This document shows positions 17,513 through 26,590 of a stretch of DNA of 64,000 bases, piece by piece. The translations under genes were made by a program, and so were the position numbers. Position 1 is the first letter of the stretch; each line of letters starts with the position of its first letter. The DNA comes from Bacteroidia bacterium (GTDB lineage: Bacteria > Bacteroidota > Bacteroidia > Flavobacteriales > Flavobacteriaceae): contig JAUIKY010000004.1 of assembly GCA_030430535.1 (NCBI GenBank), forward strand, positions 1 to 64,000, written 5' to 3'. The notes beneath the pieces were generated by a model that worked only from the letters and a program-made list of their open reading frames with translations, was not told where the DNA came from and ran no database searches.

Positions 17513-17957
17513 ACGACATAAAGCCTTGCAACCCCTAAGCCGCGAACATCATCACGGTTTGCTTTTGTCTTGGAAAATAAGAATGGGATTAAACAAAAAC
17601 GTAGAAGCGCACCGCATCGGGAGATATGCTCTTTGGTTTTACAAAACCCATTTAATTCCCCATTTTGAAATGGAAGAACAACACATTTTCCCCATTTTGG
17701 GAAGCGACCATAAATTGTTGAAACGCGCTTTGGCCGACCACAGACGGTTGGGGCGATTGTTTGCAGCAGAAATTGAGCATGTTGAAACACTCAGTAAAAT
17801 AGAAGAAGAACTGGATAATCATATTAGATTTGAAGAACGCGTATTGTTTCCGGAGATTCAAAACGTAGCGACTGAAGCACAATTATTGCAAATTGAAAAA
17901 ATCCATCGGCCCGATGAAAAATTTGAGGATAATCTGAATGATGAATTTTGGAAATAA
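17493..17957 (+). CDS. Hemerythrin-domain protein
   Basis: 154 aa, soluble. Hemerythrin-like helices with candidate di-iron ligands: REHHHGLLLSWK, HLIPHFEMEEQHIFPIL, DHRRLGRLF and HIRFEERVLFPEIQ. It starts inside the 3' end of the twelve-TM gene (20-nt overlap), so the two are translationally linked. Such proteins bind O2 or NO or handle iron in nitrosative stress. Its stop is only 10 bp from the convergent sco gene. Confidence 0.87.
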   Translation: MERKPLKRHKALQPLSREHHHGLLLSWKIRMGLNKNVEAHRIGRYALWFYKTHLIPHFEMEEQHIFPILGSDHKLLKRALADHRRLGRLFAAEIEHVETLSKIEEELDNHIRFEERVLFPEIQNVATEAQLLQIEKIHRPDEKFEDNLNDEFWK

Positions 17958-17967
17958 TTTTCCGAAG

Positions 17968-18678
17968 TTATGGGGTAACTTTTAAGATACTCTCAATAGT
18001 CGCTTGGTTGTCAACGCCCAAACCTTCCTGTTGATGCACCAGTTCGCCTTTTGCATCAAACACCGAAATGATGTTGGAATGCGAAAAATCTATCGGAGAA
18101 ATTTCTTTGTACTTAACCGAAAGTACGTTGGCAAATTCACGAACACCGCTTTCGGTGCCCTGTAAAAATGTCCATTGTGCGCCGTCCATTAGGTTTTCTA
18201 TGGCAAAGGCTTTTAGTTTTTCAGGCGTGTCGGTTTCTGGGTCGATGCTCACCATAATAAATTGGATATTTTCAATTTTATCGTCCGGAATTTTACTTTC
18301 AATATTCCGCATATCGGCCACCAATCTGGGGCAAGCGGCTTTGCACGAGGTGTAAATCATCACCATTACCAAAGTTTTTCCTTTTAGGTTTTCCAACTGA
18401 ATGGTTTCGTTTTCCTCGGTATGCCATGTAGAAGTGAGGTTAAAAATGGAAGCCTCGGAAATGAGGCCATCATCAATTGCTTTTTCAGAAGAGTTTTCAA
18501 TAGGCTGTAATTCCATTTTACAAATGGGGCAGCTTCCGGTTTCATTATAGGTTTTTGAGCCTTCACATTGCATGGGGCATTGGTAAACCTGTGCCGTTTG
18601 GTCTTTTTTGCCCGAATTGCAATTTTGGAGCATAAATAGGGCAAATAATATAAAGGTGATATGTTTTAGTGATTTCAT
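17968..18678 (-). CDS. SCO1/SenC copper chaperone with N-terminal heavy-metal-binding domain, lipoprotein
   Basis: 236 aa. The signal peptide ends in a lipobox (LFMLQNCNSG). Next is a short heavy-metal-binding domain (YQCPMQCEG...GSCPICKMEL, about residues 32-60). The SCO thioredoxin fold carries the copper ligands CKAACP and a distal His (DFSHSNI). Third gene of the nirK-nirV-sco operon, 6 bp after nirV. It probably delivers copper to NirK in the periplasm, as SCO proteins do for the CuA site; this assignment rests on operon context. Confidence 0.9.
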   Translation of the reverse strand: MKSLKHITFILFALFMLQNCNSGKKDQTAQVYQCPMQCEGSKTYNETGSCPICKMELQPIENSSEKAIDDGLISEASIFNLTSTWHTEENETIQLENLKGKTLVMVMIYTSCKAACPRLVADMRNIESKIPDDKIENIQFIMVSIDPETDTPEKLKAFAIENLMDGAQWTFLQGTESGVREFANVLSVKYKEISPIDFSHSNIISVFDAKGELVHQQEGLGVDNQATIESILKVTP

Positions 18679-18684
18679 AATGGG

Positions 18685-19458
18685 TTATTTTACAATGTCT
18701 TTTACGCAACGGAATCCCAAGTTTTTCATCGAATATTTTGCTTTTAAACTGCCACGGATGGCGTAGCGCATAAAGGCAGCATAGTTCATCAAATCGGTGG
18801 CGTTAACAGCGGCACTTCCGCAGAACAAATTTGAGTCTTTGTCCACATCCTTTCTCGATTCGCCCGTAATCAAAACCGAGTTGAAGTCCAGCGTCCATTC
18901 CCAAACCAAACCGTGCATATCGTAAACACCCCAAACATTTTTTTGGGTTTTTCCAATAGCGTTTTGGTTGGTTCGTGGCGTTTCGTACCACGCCAAAATC
19001 TGTTGGTTGTATGATGGTTTGTTTCGCGCATCTTTGGTGGTTTCGTCGGCCATGGCTACATATTCCCATTCATCAACGGTGGGCAATCGCTTGCCTTGGC
19101 ATTCGCAATAGGCTTTGGCTGCAAACCATGATACGTAGGTGACCGGGCTGTTGGGGTTTTCAATCGCTTTCAATTCTGAATGGCTTTTCCAGTTGGACAG
19201 ATAGCTTTTGTCTGCAAATAGTGAAATGACGTTGTTTTTCTGCCATTTGGGATATTTTTGAACAAAGGCCATGTAATCGGCGTTGGAAACGGGGTAAACA
19301 TCCATTTGAAAATCGTTCACTTCAACTACTGTGGAATCGCGACCGTACAACGGAATGTAACGACTGCCTTTAATGAAAACCATACCTTCAGGCTGGGCAT
19401 AAAGCCCCATTTGAAACACTAATAAAACAAACATTAATCTGAAGGCTGGAGCTTTCAT
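18685..19458 (-). CDS. nirV: SUMF1/formylglycine-generating-enzyme-like protein, NirV type
   Basis: 257 aa with a signal peptide (MKAPAFRLMFVLLVFQMGLYAQ). SUMF1 fold motifs are present: MVFIKGSRYIPLYG, PVTYVSWFAAKAYCECQGKR, RLPTVDEWEYVA, VWEWTLDF and the C-terminal GFRCVKD. It lies 10 bp after nirK and 6 bp before sco. NirV proteins are SUMF1 relatives encoded beside nirK in several denitrifiers; their exact role is not settled. The catalytic cysteine pair of true sulfatase-activating enzymes is not obvious here. Confidence 0.86.
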   Translation of the reverse strand: MKAPAFRLMFVLLVFQMGLYAQPEGMVFIKGSRYIPLYGRDSTVVEVNDFQMDVYPVSNADYMAFVQKYPKWQKNNVISLFADKSYLSNWKSHSELKAIENPNSPVTYVSWFAAKAYCECQGKRLPTVDEWEYVAMADETTKDARNKPSYNQQILAWYETPRTNQNAIGKTQKNVWGVYDMHGLVWEWTLDFNSVLITGESRKDVDKDSNLFCGSAAVNATDLMNYAAFMRYAIRGSLKAKYSMKNLGFRCVKDIVK

Positions 19459-19468
19459 AATTCTCTAT

Positions 19469-20914
19469 TTATCGATTTTTTACTTTATCTACCATGGCTT
19501 TGGTAACTACCGTTTTATTGTTGTCCCAACTGTTGTAAACATAAGTGAGTACGTTGGCGATTTCTTCAGAAGACAACATTTGGCGGGTCATAACACTGTT
19601 GTATTTTTGGCCGTTTACGGTAATTTCGCCGGTTAATCCATTAACAACGGCGTTTATCGCTCTATTCACATCGGCATTCAAATAATCTGATTTTGCCAAT
19701 GGCGGAAACGCATTGGGAACACCTTGACCCTCGGCTTGGTGGCAAGCAAAACAGGTTTGCATGTAAATTTGTTTTCCGAATTTCATTTGTTCGTCCAAAT
19801 TTTTTGCGGGTATTTCGGCTTCTACAATTTCATCGGTGGTTGGCATTTCTTGAATTCCGCCGCCTTCCGGAAGGTAAATATCGTCCCGCAACTCACCCGA
19901 ATATATTTTTTTATCCTCTTCGCCTTCCACTTTCAGCATGCCCAGCGCCCCTTTGTTAAAAGCCCTGAAGATGGAGTGGTCTACCAAAATAAAGGTTCCG
20001 GGTACATCAACCGTAAATTCTACGATGGCGGCACCACCAGCGGGAATCAAAGTGGTCTGTACGTTTTCGTTTATTTTGTCGCCACCTTCAATGTGTACTT
20101 TGTCAAATATTTCACCAATAACATGAAACGAAGACACCAAACCGGGGCCGCCGTTGCCCACAAAAAGCCTCACCGTTTCGCCTACTTTAGCCGTAATAGC
20201 ATTGTCGCCCGTAAGTGAGCCAACACTTCCATTGAATACGACGTAATCGGCCTTTTCGTCAACGGCTTTTTGCATATCGAAGGGTTGCAGGCCGCGTTCG
20301 CCGTTTTTTCCTTTGGTATAAAAATCGCCCTGCATGATGTAGTATTCTTTATCGACAATAGGCAAACCGCCTTCGGGTTCAACCAAAATCAACCCGTACA
20401 TGCCATTGGCAATGTGCATGCCCACGGGTGCTGTGGCACAGTGGTAAACGTAAAGTCCGGGATTTAAGGTTTTGAACGAAAATGTTTTTTCATGACCGGG
20501 TGCCACAAACGACGATTCGGCGCCGCCACCAGGGCCAGTTACAGCATGCAAATCGATGTTGTGGGGCAATTTGTTGTCGGGGTGATTTTGCAGATGGAAT
20601 TCCACTTCATCACCCACGCGGGTTCTGATAAAACTTCCGGGCACGGTGCCTCCAAAGGTCCAATATACATAAGTAACCCCATCGGTCATTTCGCCCTCCT
20701 TTTCAAGGATTTCCATTTTAACGATTAGTTTCTTTGCTTGTCGTCTTCCAACGGGAGTGGGTACATGGGGTGGCGATGTGAGTTCGGCAACCATTTCCCT
20801 GCTTACAGGAATGTCGGCCGAATTTTCATAGTGCTTTTCTTTGTTGTTAAAGCATGAAATAAGCAAAAAAGTGCTGCAAAATGTCAGGGTAATGTGAAAG
20901 AGCGAACGTTTCAT
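19469..20914 (-). CDS. nirK: Copper nitrite reductase with C-terminal cytochrome c domain, lipoprotein
   Basis: 481 aa, longer than ordinary NirK (about 350) because of a fused heme domain. A lipobox follows a signal peptide ([10 protein letters not shown]). Copper ligands: LPHNIDLH (type 1 His, catalytic Asp, type 2 His), [18 protein letters not shown] (His, Cys, His, Met of type 1/2), FHVIG and VDHSIFRAF (distal His). The cytochrome c motif is CFACH near residue 393, with a Met ligand probably in SVMTRQML. It reduces nitrite to NO in the periplasm, with the fused heme likely feeding electrons. First gene of nirK-nirV-sco. No NO reductase genes are visible, so removal of NO must rely on genes elsewhere or on the module at 15-18 kb. 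Confidence 0.95.
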   Translation of the reverse strand: MKRSLFHITLTFCSTFLLISCFNNKEKHYENSADIPVSREMVAELTSPPHVPTPVGRRQAKKLIVKMEILEKEGEMTDGVTYVYWTFGGTVPGSFIRTRVGDEVEFHLQNHPDNKLPHNIDLHAVTGPGGGAESSFVAPGHEKTFSFKTLNPGLYVYHCATAPVGMHIANGMYGLILVEPEGGLPIVDKEYYIMQGDFYTKGKNGERGLQPFDMQKAVDEKADYVVFNGSVGSLTGDNAITAKVGETVRLFVGNGGPGLVSSFHVIGEIFDKVHIEGGDKINENVQTTLIPAGGAAIVEFTVDVPGTFILVDHSIFRAFNKGALGMLKVEGEEDKKIYSGELRDDIYLPEGGGIQEMPTTDEIVEAEIPAKNLDEQMKFGKQIYMQTCFACHQAEGQGVPNAFPPLAKSDYLNADVNRAINAVVNGLTGEITVNGQKYNSVMTRQMLSSEEIANVLTYVYNSWDNNKTVVTKAMVDKVKNR

Positions 20915-20944
20915 GTTATCAATTTTTAGTGATTTTTAAATTAG

Positions 20945-20979
20945 GATAAGATTGTCTTATTTGTATTCCCTCAAATTTA
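20945..20979 (-). promoter_or_regulatory. Putative nirK promoter with overlapping dyad operator
   Basis: On the minus strand a TAAATTTG -7 element lies at 20979-20972. Directly downstream, over the expected start point, is the dyad GATAAGATTGTCTTATTT (20945-20962), whose core ATAAGA-TTG-TCTTAT is a perfect inverted repeat. A close copy lies upstream of rrf2. The position fits repression by blocking initiation. Confidence 0.6.
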
Positions 20980-21052
20980 CTAAAGATGAAGAATGCTAAA
21001 TATGATAAAAGTCAGTTTTGGAAAGAGATAACAAAGATTAAATGGTTTATTA

Positions 21053-21583
21053 TCAAAAATAAAACCGCACAAAAGGCATCCATGGGTCGGCGTAAATACT
21101 TTTGTTACTGTTGTACAGCACGTCGTACCTAACTCCAAATGTCACGTTTCCGCTTCTATAGCCAGCTCCTAAAAATAAGGCAGGCGACCAATAGTTGTCG
21201 TCTTCAATGTTCAGGTTTACGTTGTATCTTCTGTTAACGTGTAATTGTTCAAATTCTGCAGAAAGTTGAAGCGCATTAAAAATATTACCAAGCCCAATTA
21301 GGCTTCCTCCCAAGACGGTAGATTTATAAAAACTCTTCTGATTGTTGAATGTAGCATTCAGCCCCAAACCTGCGGCAAATGTGTTGTTAAACTGATAGAT
21401 GGCACTTGGGGCAACGGTAGCGCTAAAAAAGTTATCGCCAAAGTTTAGGCCAAATCCGCCACCAAAACGAACGTTTTCCCAAAACGCATTGTTGCTGTTT
21501 TGTGATGTTCCAACTAAAGTGAAAAACGAGAAGATGGTAAAAAGAACGACGTGTTTTTTGTTAATTGAAAAAAATGCATTCAT
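21053..21583 (-). CDS. Outer-membrane beta-barrel-like protein, unknown function
   Basis: 176 aa from the ATG at 21583 (MNAFFSINKK), with a signal peptide ending at about GTSQ. The mature part alternates hydrophobic and polar residues with many Gly and aromatics (FGGGFGLNFGDNFFSATVAPSAIYQF; FGVRYDVLY) and ends in an aromatic residue (FVRFYF), as outer-membrane barrels do. It is divergent from sucA. Homologues in this position are sometimes labelled alpha-ketoglutarate decarboxylase, which the sequence does not support. Confidence 0.75.
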   Translation of the reverse strand: MNAFFSINKKHVVLFTIFSFFTLVGTSQNSNNAFWENVRFGGGFGLNFGDNFFSATVAPSAIYQFNNTFAAGLGLNATFNNQKSFYKSTVLGGSLIGLGNIFNALQLSAEFEQLHVNRRYNVNLNIEDDNYWSPALFLGAGYRSGNVTFGVRYDVLYNSNKSIYADPWMPFVRFYF

Positions 21584-21673
21584 AAAAGTGAGGAATTGAT
21601 AAAAAATTAACAAATAATTAAAACATGTTTATTTAACAGGTTTTCAAGCTATAAATATAGCTAAACGAACTTC

Positions 21674-21699
21674 TAATTTTGCCAAATGTTGTATTTTTG
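21674..21699 (+). promoter_or_regulatory. Putative sucA promoter -7 elements
   Basis: Two matches to TAnnTTTG lie before the ATG at 21741: TAATTTTG (21674-21681) and TATTTTTG (21692-21699). A short inverted repeat (AGCTATA-AA-TATAGCT, 21647-21662) lies just upstream. Which element is used cannot be decided from sequence. Confidence 0.4.
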
Positions 21700-21740
21700 A
21701 AAAATATTTTGACTAAACCTACACGGGATTAAAACAAACA

Positions 21741-24482
21741 ATGGATAAATTTTCATTTTTAAACGCAGCACATACCGCATTTTTTGCAGATTTATACGAA
21801 CAATATCTTGAAAACCCTGATGCCGTAGAGCCTAGTTGGAGAGCCTTTTTTCAGGGTTACGATTTTGGCAGTGAAAACTACGGATTGGATGGTGAAATTG
21901 TAGAAGGTGTTTCGGCCCAAATGCCAGAATATCTTCAGAAGGAATTTCAAGTTATCAAACTTATTGATGGCTACCGAATGAGGGGGCACTTGTTTACCAA
22001 AACAAACCCAGTTCGAGACAGAAGAACGTATTCGCCCACTTTAGATATTGAAAATTTCGGACTAACGGAAGCCGATTTGGATACCGTTTTTAATGCTGGA
22101 GAAATTTTAGGTATTGGAGCACAGACCCTGCGTGAAATTTTAGTGCATTTAGAACGTATTTATTGCAGTTCTATTGGTGTGGAATATATGTACTTGCGTA
22201 ACCCAGAAGTGATTTCGTGGTGGCAGGAAAAATTGAATTTAAATGATAATCAACCTAATTTTTCGGTTGAAAAAAAGAAATATATCCTATCAAAGTTAAA
22301 CCAAGCGGTAACCTTCGAAAACTTTTTGCAGACCAAATATGTGGGCCAAAAACGTTTTTCGCTTGAAGGTGGCGAGTCGCTAATACCGGCGATTAGTAAC
22401 GTGCTTTTTTACGCATCTGAAAAATACGATGTAAAAGAGTGTGTTTTAGGGATGGCACACCGTGGCCGATTGAATACTTTGGTGAATATCTTCAGAAAAC
22501 CATTAAACGAATTGTTCAACGAATTTGATGGTTTGGATTTTGAAGATGAAAATATTGATGGCGACGTAAAATACCACTTAGGATTAACGCTTGATAAAAC
22601 CTATCAAAACGGTAAAAATATCAAAATGAACTTGGTGCCAAACCCGTCGCATTTGGAAACCGTTGCGCCAGTGGCCGAGGGTATTACACGCGCCAAAATC
22701 GATAACGATTATGGTGGTGACGATTCAAAAATCATTCCTATTATCGTTCATGGTGATGCTGCTATTGCAGGGCAGGGTGTGGTTTACGAAGTAGCCCAAA
22801 TGAGCCAGCTAAACGGTTACAAAACTGGCGGTACGGTTCATATTGTGGTGAATAACCAAATTGGATTTACTACTAATTATCTTGATGCCCGTTCAAGTAC
22901 CTATTGTACCGATGTGGCCAAAGTAACTCTTTCGCCTGTAATGCACGTAAATGCTGATGATGCCGAGGCTGTGGTGCATGCCGTTGAAATGGCTTTAGAG
23001 TACAGAATGCGCTACAAAAAAGATGTGTATATCGATTTGTTGGGCTATAGAAAATATGGGCATAACGAAGGTGATGAGCCTCGATTTACCCAACCTAAAT
23101 TATATAAGGAAATTTCAAAACACCCAAATCCATTTAAAATCTATTCCGATAAGCTAATTGCTGAAAATACGGTAGATAAAGATTATGTGGATGGTATTGT
23201 TAATGAGTTTAAAGACACCTTAGAGTCTGAATACGAAAAGTCGAAAGAGGCCGAATCCTCCAAAGTAAGGGAGTTTATGCAAGAACGCTGGAAAGGGTTC
23301 GAGCGTAGAGGCATTGAAGCAATGTTGGAATCGGATGAAACCGGTTACGACGAGTCTAAGTTGAAAAACATTTCAAAAATAGTTTCTAATGTTCCCGACG
23401 GCGTTAAGTTTTTAAGAAAAGCCGAACGTATTTTAGAAGGTCGTTCTAAAATGGTATTCGAAACTGATAATTTGGATTGGGGTATGGCCGAGACTTTAGC
23501 CTACGGAAGTTTGTTGGAAGAAGGCTATAACGTACGTATTTCTGGGCAGGATGTGGAGCGTGGTACTTTTAGCCACCGTCATGCTATTTTAAGGGACGAA
23601 AAATCTGAAGAGCGTATCAACCTATTAAATACCAACCCAGAGAATAAAGGCGAAATGTATATTTACAACTCGTTTTTATCAGAGTACGGCGTATTAGGTT
23701 TCGATTACGGTTATGCATTGGCCAACCCGAATACCCTAACCATATGGGAAGCTCAGTTTGGTGATTTCAGTAACGGCGCACAGATTATTTTCGACCAATA
23801 TTTATCGGCTGCCGAAGACAAATGGAAATCGCAAAACGGCATTGTGGTATTGTTGCCACATGGATACGAAGGGCAAGGTTCAGAGCACTCGTCTGCAAGA
23901 ATTGAACGCTACCTCCAGTTGTGCGGAAACGACAATATGGTTGTGGCCGATTGTACTACACCAGCAAACTTCTTTCACTTGCTGCGTCGCCAAATGAAAC
24001 GCGATTTCAGAAAGCCTTTAATTGTGTTCACTCCTAAGAGTTTATTGCGTCACCCAAAAGCGGTGTCGTCCATTAGCGAGTTAACCTCAGGAAAATTCCA
24101 AGAAGTTATCGACGATACGATAAACCCAGAAAACGTAAAGAAATTGGTGTTCTGTACCGGTAAATTCTATTACGATTTGTTGGAAGAAAGAGAATCGTTG
24201 GGCAGGGAAGATGTGGCATTGGTAAGATTAGAGCAGTTGTTCCCGCTTCATTTAGATAAAATACAAGGCGTGATTAATCGTTATAGCAACGTTGAAAAAT
24301 ACGTTTGGGCGCAAGAGGAACCTAAAAATATGGGGGCTTGGACGCACATGGCGCAACGCATGGATTTAGTGAAGTTAGAAGTGTGCTCAAGACCATACAG
24401 TTCGGTTCCAGCACCAGGATCCAGCACCCGAGATAAAAGAAGACAAAGACAAGTGATAAACGCTGTTTTTGATATAGAATAA
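21741..24482 (+). CDS. sucA: 2-oxoglutarate dehydrogenase E1 component
   Basis: 913 aa, normal for E1o. The N-terminal E1o-specific segment is present (FFADLYEQYLENPDAVEPSW). Thiamine-diphosphate-domain motifs follow: GMAHRGRLNTLVNIF, the GDAAIAGQGVVYE segment and VVNNQIGFTT. The transketolase-like pyrimidine and C-terminal domains come next (SEYGVLGFDYGYA, LPHGYEGQGSEHSSARIER). It decarboxylates 2-oxoglutarate in the TCA cycle and transfers succinyl to the lipoyl group of the E2 encoded 34 bp downstream. Confidence 0.97.
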   Translation: MDKFSFLNAAHTAFFADLYEQYLENPDAVEPSWRAFFQGYDFGSENYGLDGEIVEGVSAQMPEYLQKEFQVIKLIDGYRMRGHLFTKTNPVRDRRTYSPTLDIENFGLTEADLDTVFNAGEILGIGAQTLREILVHLERIYCSSIGVEYMYLRNPEVISWWQEKLNLNDNQPNFSVEKKKYILSKLNQAVTFENFLQTKYVGQKRFSLEGGESLIPAISNVLFYASEKYDVKECVLGMAHRGRLNTLVNIFRKPLNELFNEFDGLDFEDENIDGDVKYHLGLTLDKTYQNGKNIKMNLVPNPSHLETVAPVAEGITRAKIDNDYGGDDSKIIPIIVHGDAAIAGQGVVYEVAQMSQLNGYKTGGTVHIVVNNQIGFTTNYLDARSSTYCTDVAKVTLSPVMHVNADDAEAVVHAVEMALEYRMRYKKDVYIDLLGYRKYGHNEGDEPRFTQPKLYKEISKHPNPFKIYSDKLIAENTVDKDYVDGIVNEFKDTLESEYEKSKEAESSKVREFMQERWKGFERRGIEAMLESDETGYDESKLKNISKIVSNVPDGVKFLRKAERILEGRSKMVFETDNLDWGMAETLAYGSLLEEGYNVRISGQDVERGTFSHRHAILRDEKSEERINLLNTNPENKGEMYIYNSFLSEYGVLGFDYGYALANPNTLTIWEAQFGDFSNGAQIIFDQYLSAAEDKWKSQNGIVVLLPHGYEGQGSEHSSARIERYLQLCGNDNMVVADCTTPANFFHLLRRQMKRDFRKPLIVFTPKSLLRHPKAVSSISELTSGKFQEVIDDTINPENVKKLVFCTGKFYYDLLEERESLGREDVALVRLEQLFPLHLDKIQGVINRYSNVEKYVWAQEEPKNMGAWTHMAQRMDLVKLEVCSRPYSSVPAPGSSTRDKRRQRQVINAVFDIE

Positions 24483-24516
24483 AAATTAGATTTAGATACC
24501 ATTAAAATTATAAAGA

Positions 24517-25728
24517 ATGATTTTAGAAATGAAAGTTCCCTCGCCAGGGGAATCCATCACAGAAGTTGAAATAGCAACATGGTTGGTTGAAGAAGGAGAT
24601 TATGTTGAAAAAGACCAAGCCATTGCAGAGGTAGATAGCGACAAGGCTACTTTAGAATTGCCTGCCGAAGCCAGTGGAACCATTACTTTTAAAGCAGAGG
24701 AAGGCGATGCCGTTGCCGTAGGTGCAGTGGTTTGTTTGATTGACACAGCTGCCGAAAAACCAGAAGGTGGTGATGCTCCAAAGGCTGAGAAAAAGGAAGA
24801 AGCTCCAAAAGCTGAAGCGCCTAAAGCACCTGCTGCCGAAACCAAAACCTATGCTACTGGTAGCGCAAGCCCAGCTGCAAAAAAGATTTTGGCCGAAAAA
24901 GGTATGGATGCCGCTTCTGTTACCGGAACAGGTAAAGATGGTAGGGTAACTAAAGATGATGCCGTTAAAGCGGTACCGTCTATGGGAACACCAACTGGTG
25001 GAAACCGAGGAACTTCACGTACTAAAATGTCAATGCTGCGCCGTAAGGTAGCCGAGCGTTTGGTGGAAGCCAAAAACACTACGGCTATGTTGACGACCTT
25101 TAACGAGGTAGACATGTCGCCTATTTTCGCATTGCGTTCAGAATATAAAGAAACTTTCAAATCGAAGCACGGCGTTGGTTTAGGTTTTATGAGTTTCTTC
25201 ACTTTGGCTGTGGTTAGGGCATTAAAAATGTACCCTGCGGTGAATTCCATGATTGATGGGAAAGAAATGCTTACTTACGATTTTTGCGATATCAGTATTG
25301 CCGTTTCTGGGCCAAAAGGTTTAATGGTACCTGTAATCAGAAATGCCGAAAACTTAAGTTTCAGAGGTGTGGAATCTGAAGTGAAGCGTTTGGCTTTGCG
25401 TGCCAGAGACGGACAAATCACTGTTGATGAAATGACTGGTGGTACTTTTACCATCACCAACGGTGGTGTTTTCGGTAGTATGTTGTCCACGCCAATCATT
25501 AACCCACCGCAAAGTGGTATTTTGGGTATGCACAACATTGTTGAGCGTCCAGTAGCGGTTGATGGTAAGGTTGAAATTCGTCCAATCATGTACGTGGCGC
25601 TTTCTTACGACCATAGAATCATCGACGGTAAGGAAAGTGTTGGGTTCTTGGTAGCGGTTAAAGAAGCTTTGGAAAACCCAACCGAGTTATTGATGGATAA
25701 CGACGTTAAAAAAGCGTTGGAATTATAA
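24517..25728 (+). CDS. sucB: Dihydrolipoyllysine succinyltransferase (E2 of 2-oxoglutarate dehydrogenase)
   Basis: 403 aa. One N-terminal lipoyl domain carries the modified lysine in [17 protein letters not shown] (about residue 43). An Ala/Pro/Lys linker follows, then the E3-binding domain ([15 protein letters not shown]...[10 protein letters not shown], about 115-152) and the catalytic acyltransferase domain ending in DHRIIDGKE with the HxxxDG motif. It forms the core of the complex and makes succinyl-CoA. It follows sucA in the same operon; E3 is not in the window. Confidence 0.97.
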   Translation: MILEMKVPSPGESITEVEIATWLVEEGDYVEKDQAIAEVDSDKATLELPAEASGTITFKAEEGDAVAVGAVVCLIDTAAEKPEGGDAPKAEKKEEAPKAEAPKAPAAETKTYATGSASPAAKKILAEKGMDAASVTGTGKDGRVTKDDAVKAVPSMGTPTGGNRGTSRTKMSMLRRKVAERLVEAKNTTAMLTTFNEVDMSPIFALRSEYKETFKSKHGVGLGFMSFFTLAVVRALKMYPAVNSMIDGKEMLTYDFCDISIAVSGPKGLMVPVIRNAENLSFRGVESEVKRLALRARDGQITVDEMTGGTFTITNGGVFGSMLSTPIINPPQSGILGMHNIVERPVAVDGKVEIRPIMYVALSYDHRIIDGKESVGFLVAVKEALENPTELLMDNDVKKALEL

Positions 25729-25778
25729 AAACAGAAAAGGAAACCTACCCTTTTTAAAATTCAAATTATAGAACAAAG

Positions 25779-25811
25779 AGCATTCCGGTTTATTCGGAAT
25801 GCTTTTTTATT
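25779..25811 (+). terminator. Intrinsic terminator after sucAB
   Basis: AGCATTCCG (25779-25787) pairs perfectly with CGGAATGCT (25795-25803) over a 7-nt loop and is followed by an 8-T run. It lies 50 bp after the sucB stop and just before pth. Confidence 0.88.
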
Positions 25812-25827
25812 TTTGCAACCAAAATGA

Positions 25828-26460
25828 ATGTTTATGTGGTCATTTTTAAAAGGGTTATTTGCAAAGAAAACAAAGGTTGAAGAACAGGACGTTATGAGGA
25901 AATTTTTAATAGTAGGTTTAGGGAATATTGGTGAAAAATATGAAAACACCCGTCACAATATCGGTTTTAAGGTGTTGGATTATTTTGCCAATAAGGAAGG
26001 CTTTTCATTTGAAACCCAAAAACTGGGCGATGTAGCTACTTATAAGTTAAAAGGGCGAACGTTTATATTTATGAAACCCAATACTTATATGAATTTAAGT
26101 GGAAAGGCGGTGCAGTACTGGCTAACCAAAGAAAATATCCCGATGGAAAACCTTTTGGTGATTACCGACGATTTAAACTTGCCTTTTGGGAGCATCCGAT
26201 TAAAAACCAAAGGGAGCGATGGCGGCCACAACGGTTTGAAAGATATTCAAGATAAACTCAATACCGTAAAATACAACCGCTTCAGATTTGGCATTAGCGA
26301 TGCGTTTAGCAAAGGTAGACAAGTGGATTACGTTTTGGGCGAATGGACCGATGAGGAAAATAGTAAACTCAAAGAGCGCTTGGAAAAATCAACTGAACTG
26401 ATAAAATCGTTCGTGCTGGCCGGGGTCAATAATACCATGAATGCTTTTAATGGGAAGTAA
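25828..26460 (+). CDS. pth: Peptidyl-tRNA hydrolase
   Basis: 210 aa including an N-terminal extension (MWSFLKGLFAKKTK...) before the conserved MRKFLIVGLGNIGEKYENTRHNIGF. The extension is in frame from the ATG at 25828 and starts just after the sucAB terminator. The catalytic His (RHNIGF), substrate-binding Asn (KPNTYMNLSG), Asp (TDDLNLPFG) and GGHNGLKDI are all present. It recycles peptidyl-tRNA released from stalled ribosomes. An internal start at the MRKF methionine (25894) would give a standard-length 188-aa enzyme. Confidence 0.94.
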   Translation: MFMWSFLKGLFAKKTKVEEQDVMRKFLIVGLGNIGEKYENTRHNIGFKVLDYFANKEGFSFETQKLGDVATYKLKGRTFIFMKPNTYMNLSGKAVQYWLTKENIPMENLLVITDDLNLPFGSIRLKTKGSDGGHNGLKDIQDKLNTVKYNRFRFGISDAFSKGRQVDYVLGEWTDEENSKLKERLEKSTELIKSFVLAGVNNTMNAFNGK

Positions 26461-26590
26461 TCAATCCATTAAATAGTTAAAAGAAATTCTGTTGAAATTG
26501 TTGGTTTCAAGTTTTGATAGTTATTTTCACTAAAGTAGTATTGGAATAAAACCTCTTTATTTTTTTAAATATACATTTTAATAAAATTCG

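Noticed and set aside
21053-21613. Alpha-ketoglutarate decarboxylase label for the gene upstream of sucA
   Set aside because: The protein is a short signal-peptide-bearing barrel-like product without any thiamine-enzyme motif.
21647-21662. AGCTATA-AA-TATAGCT as an operator of sucA
   Set aside because: A short AT-rich inverted repeat with no regulator gene nearby; chance cannot be excluded, so it is only mentioned within the promoter entry.
24600-25250. Minus-strand Ala/Ser-rich ORFs opposite sucB
   Set aside because: Antisense to the Ala/Pro/Lys linker of the E2 protein; low complexity and no start context.
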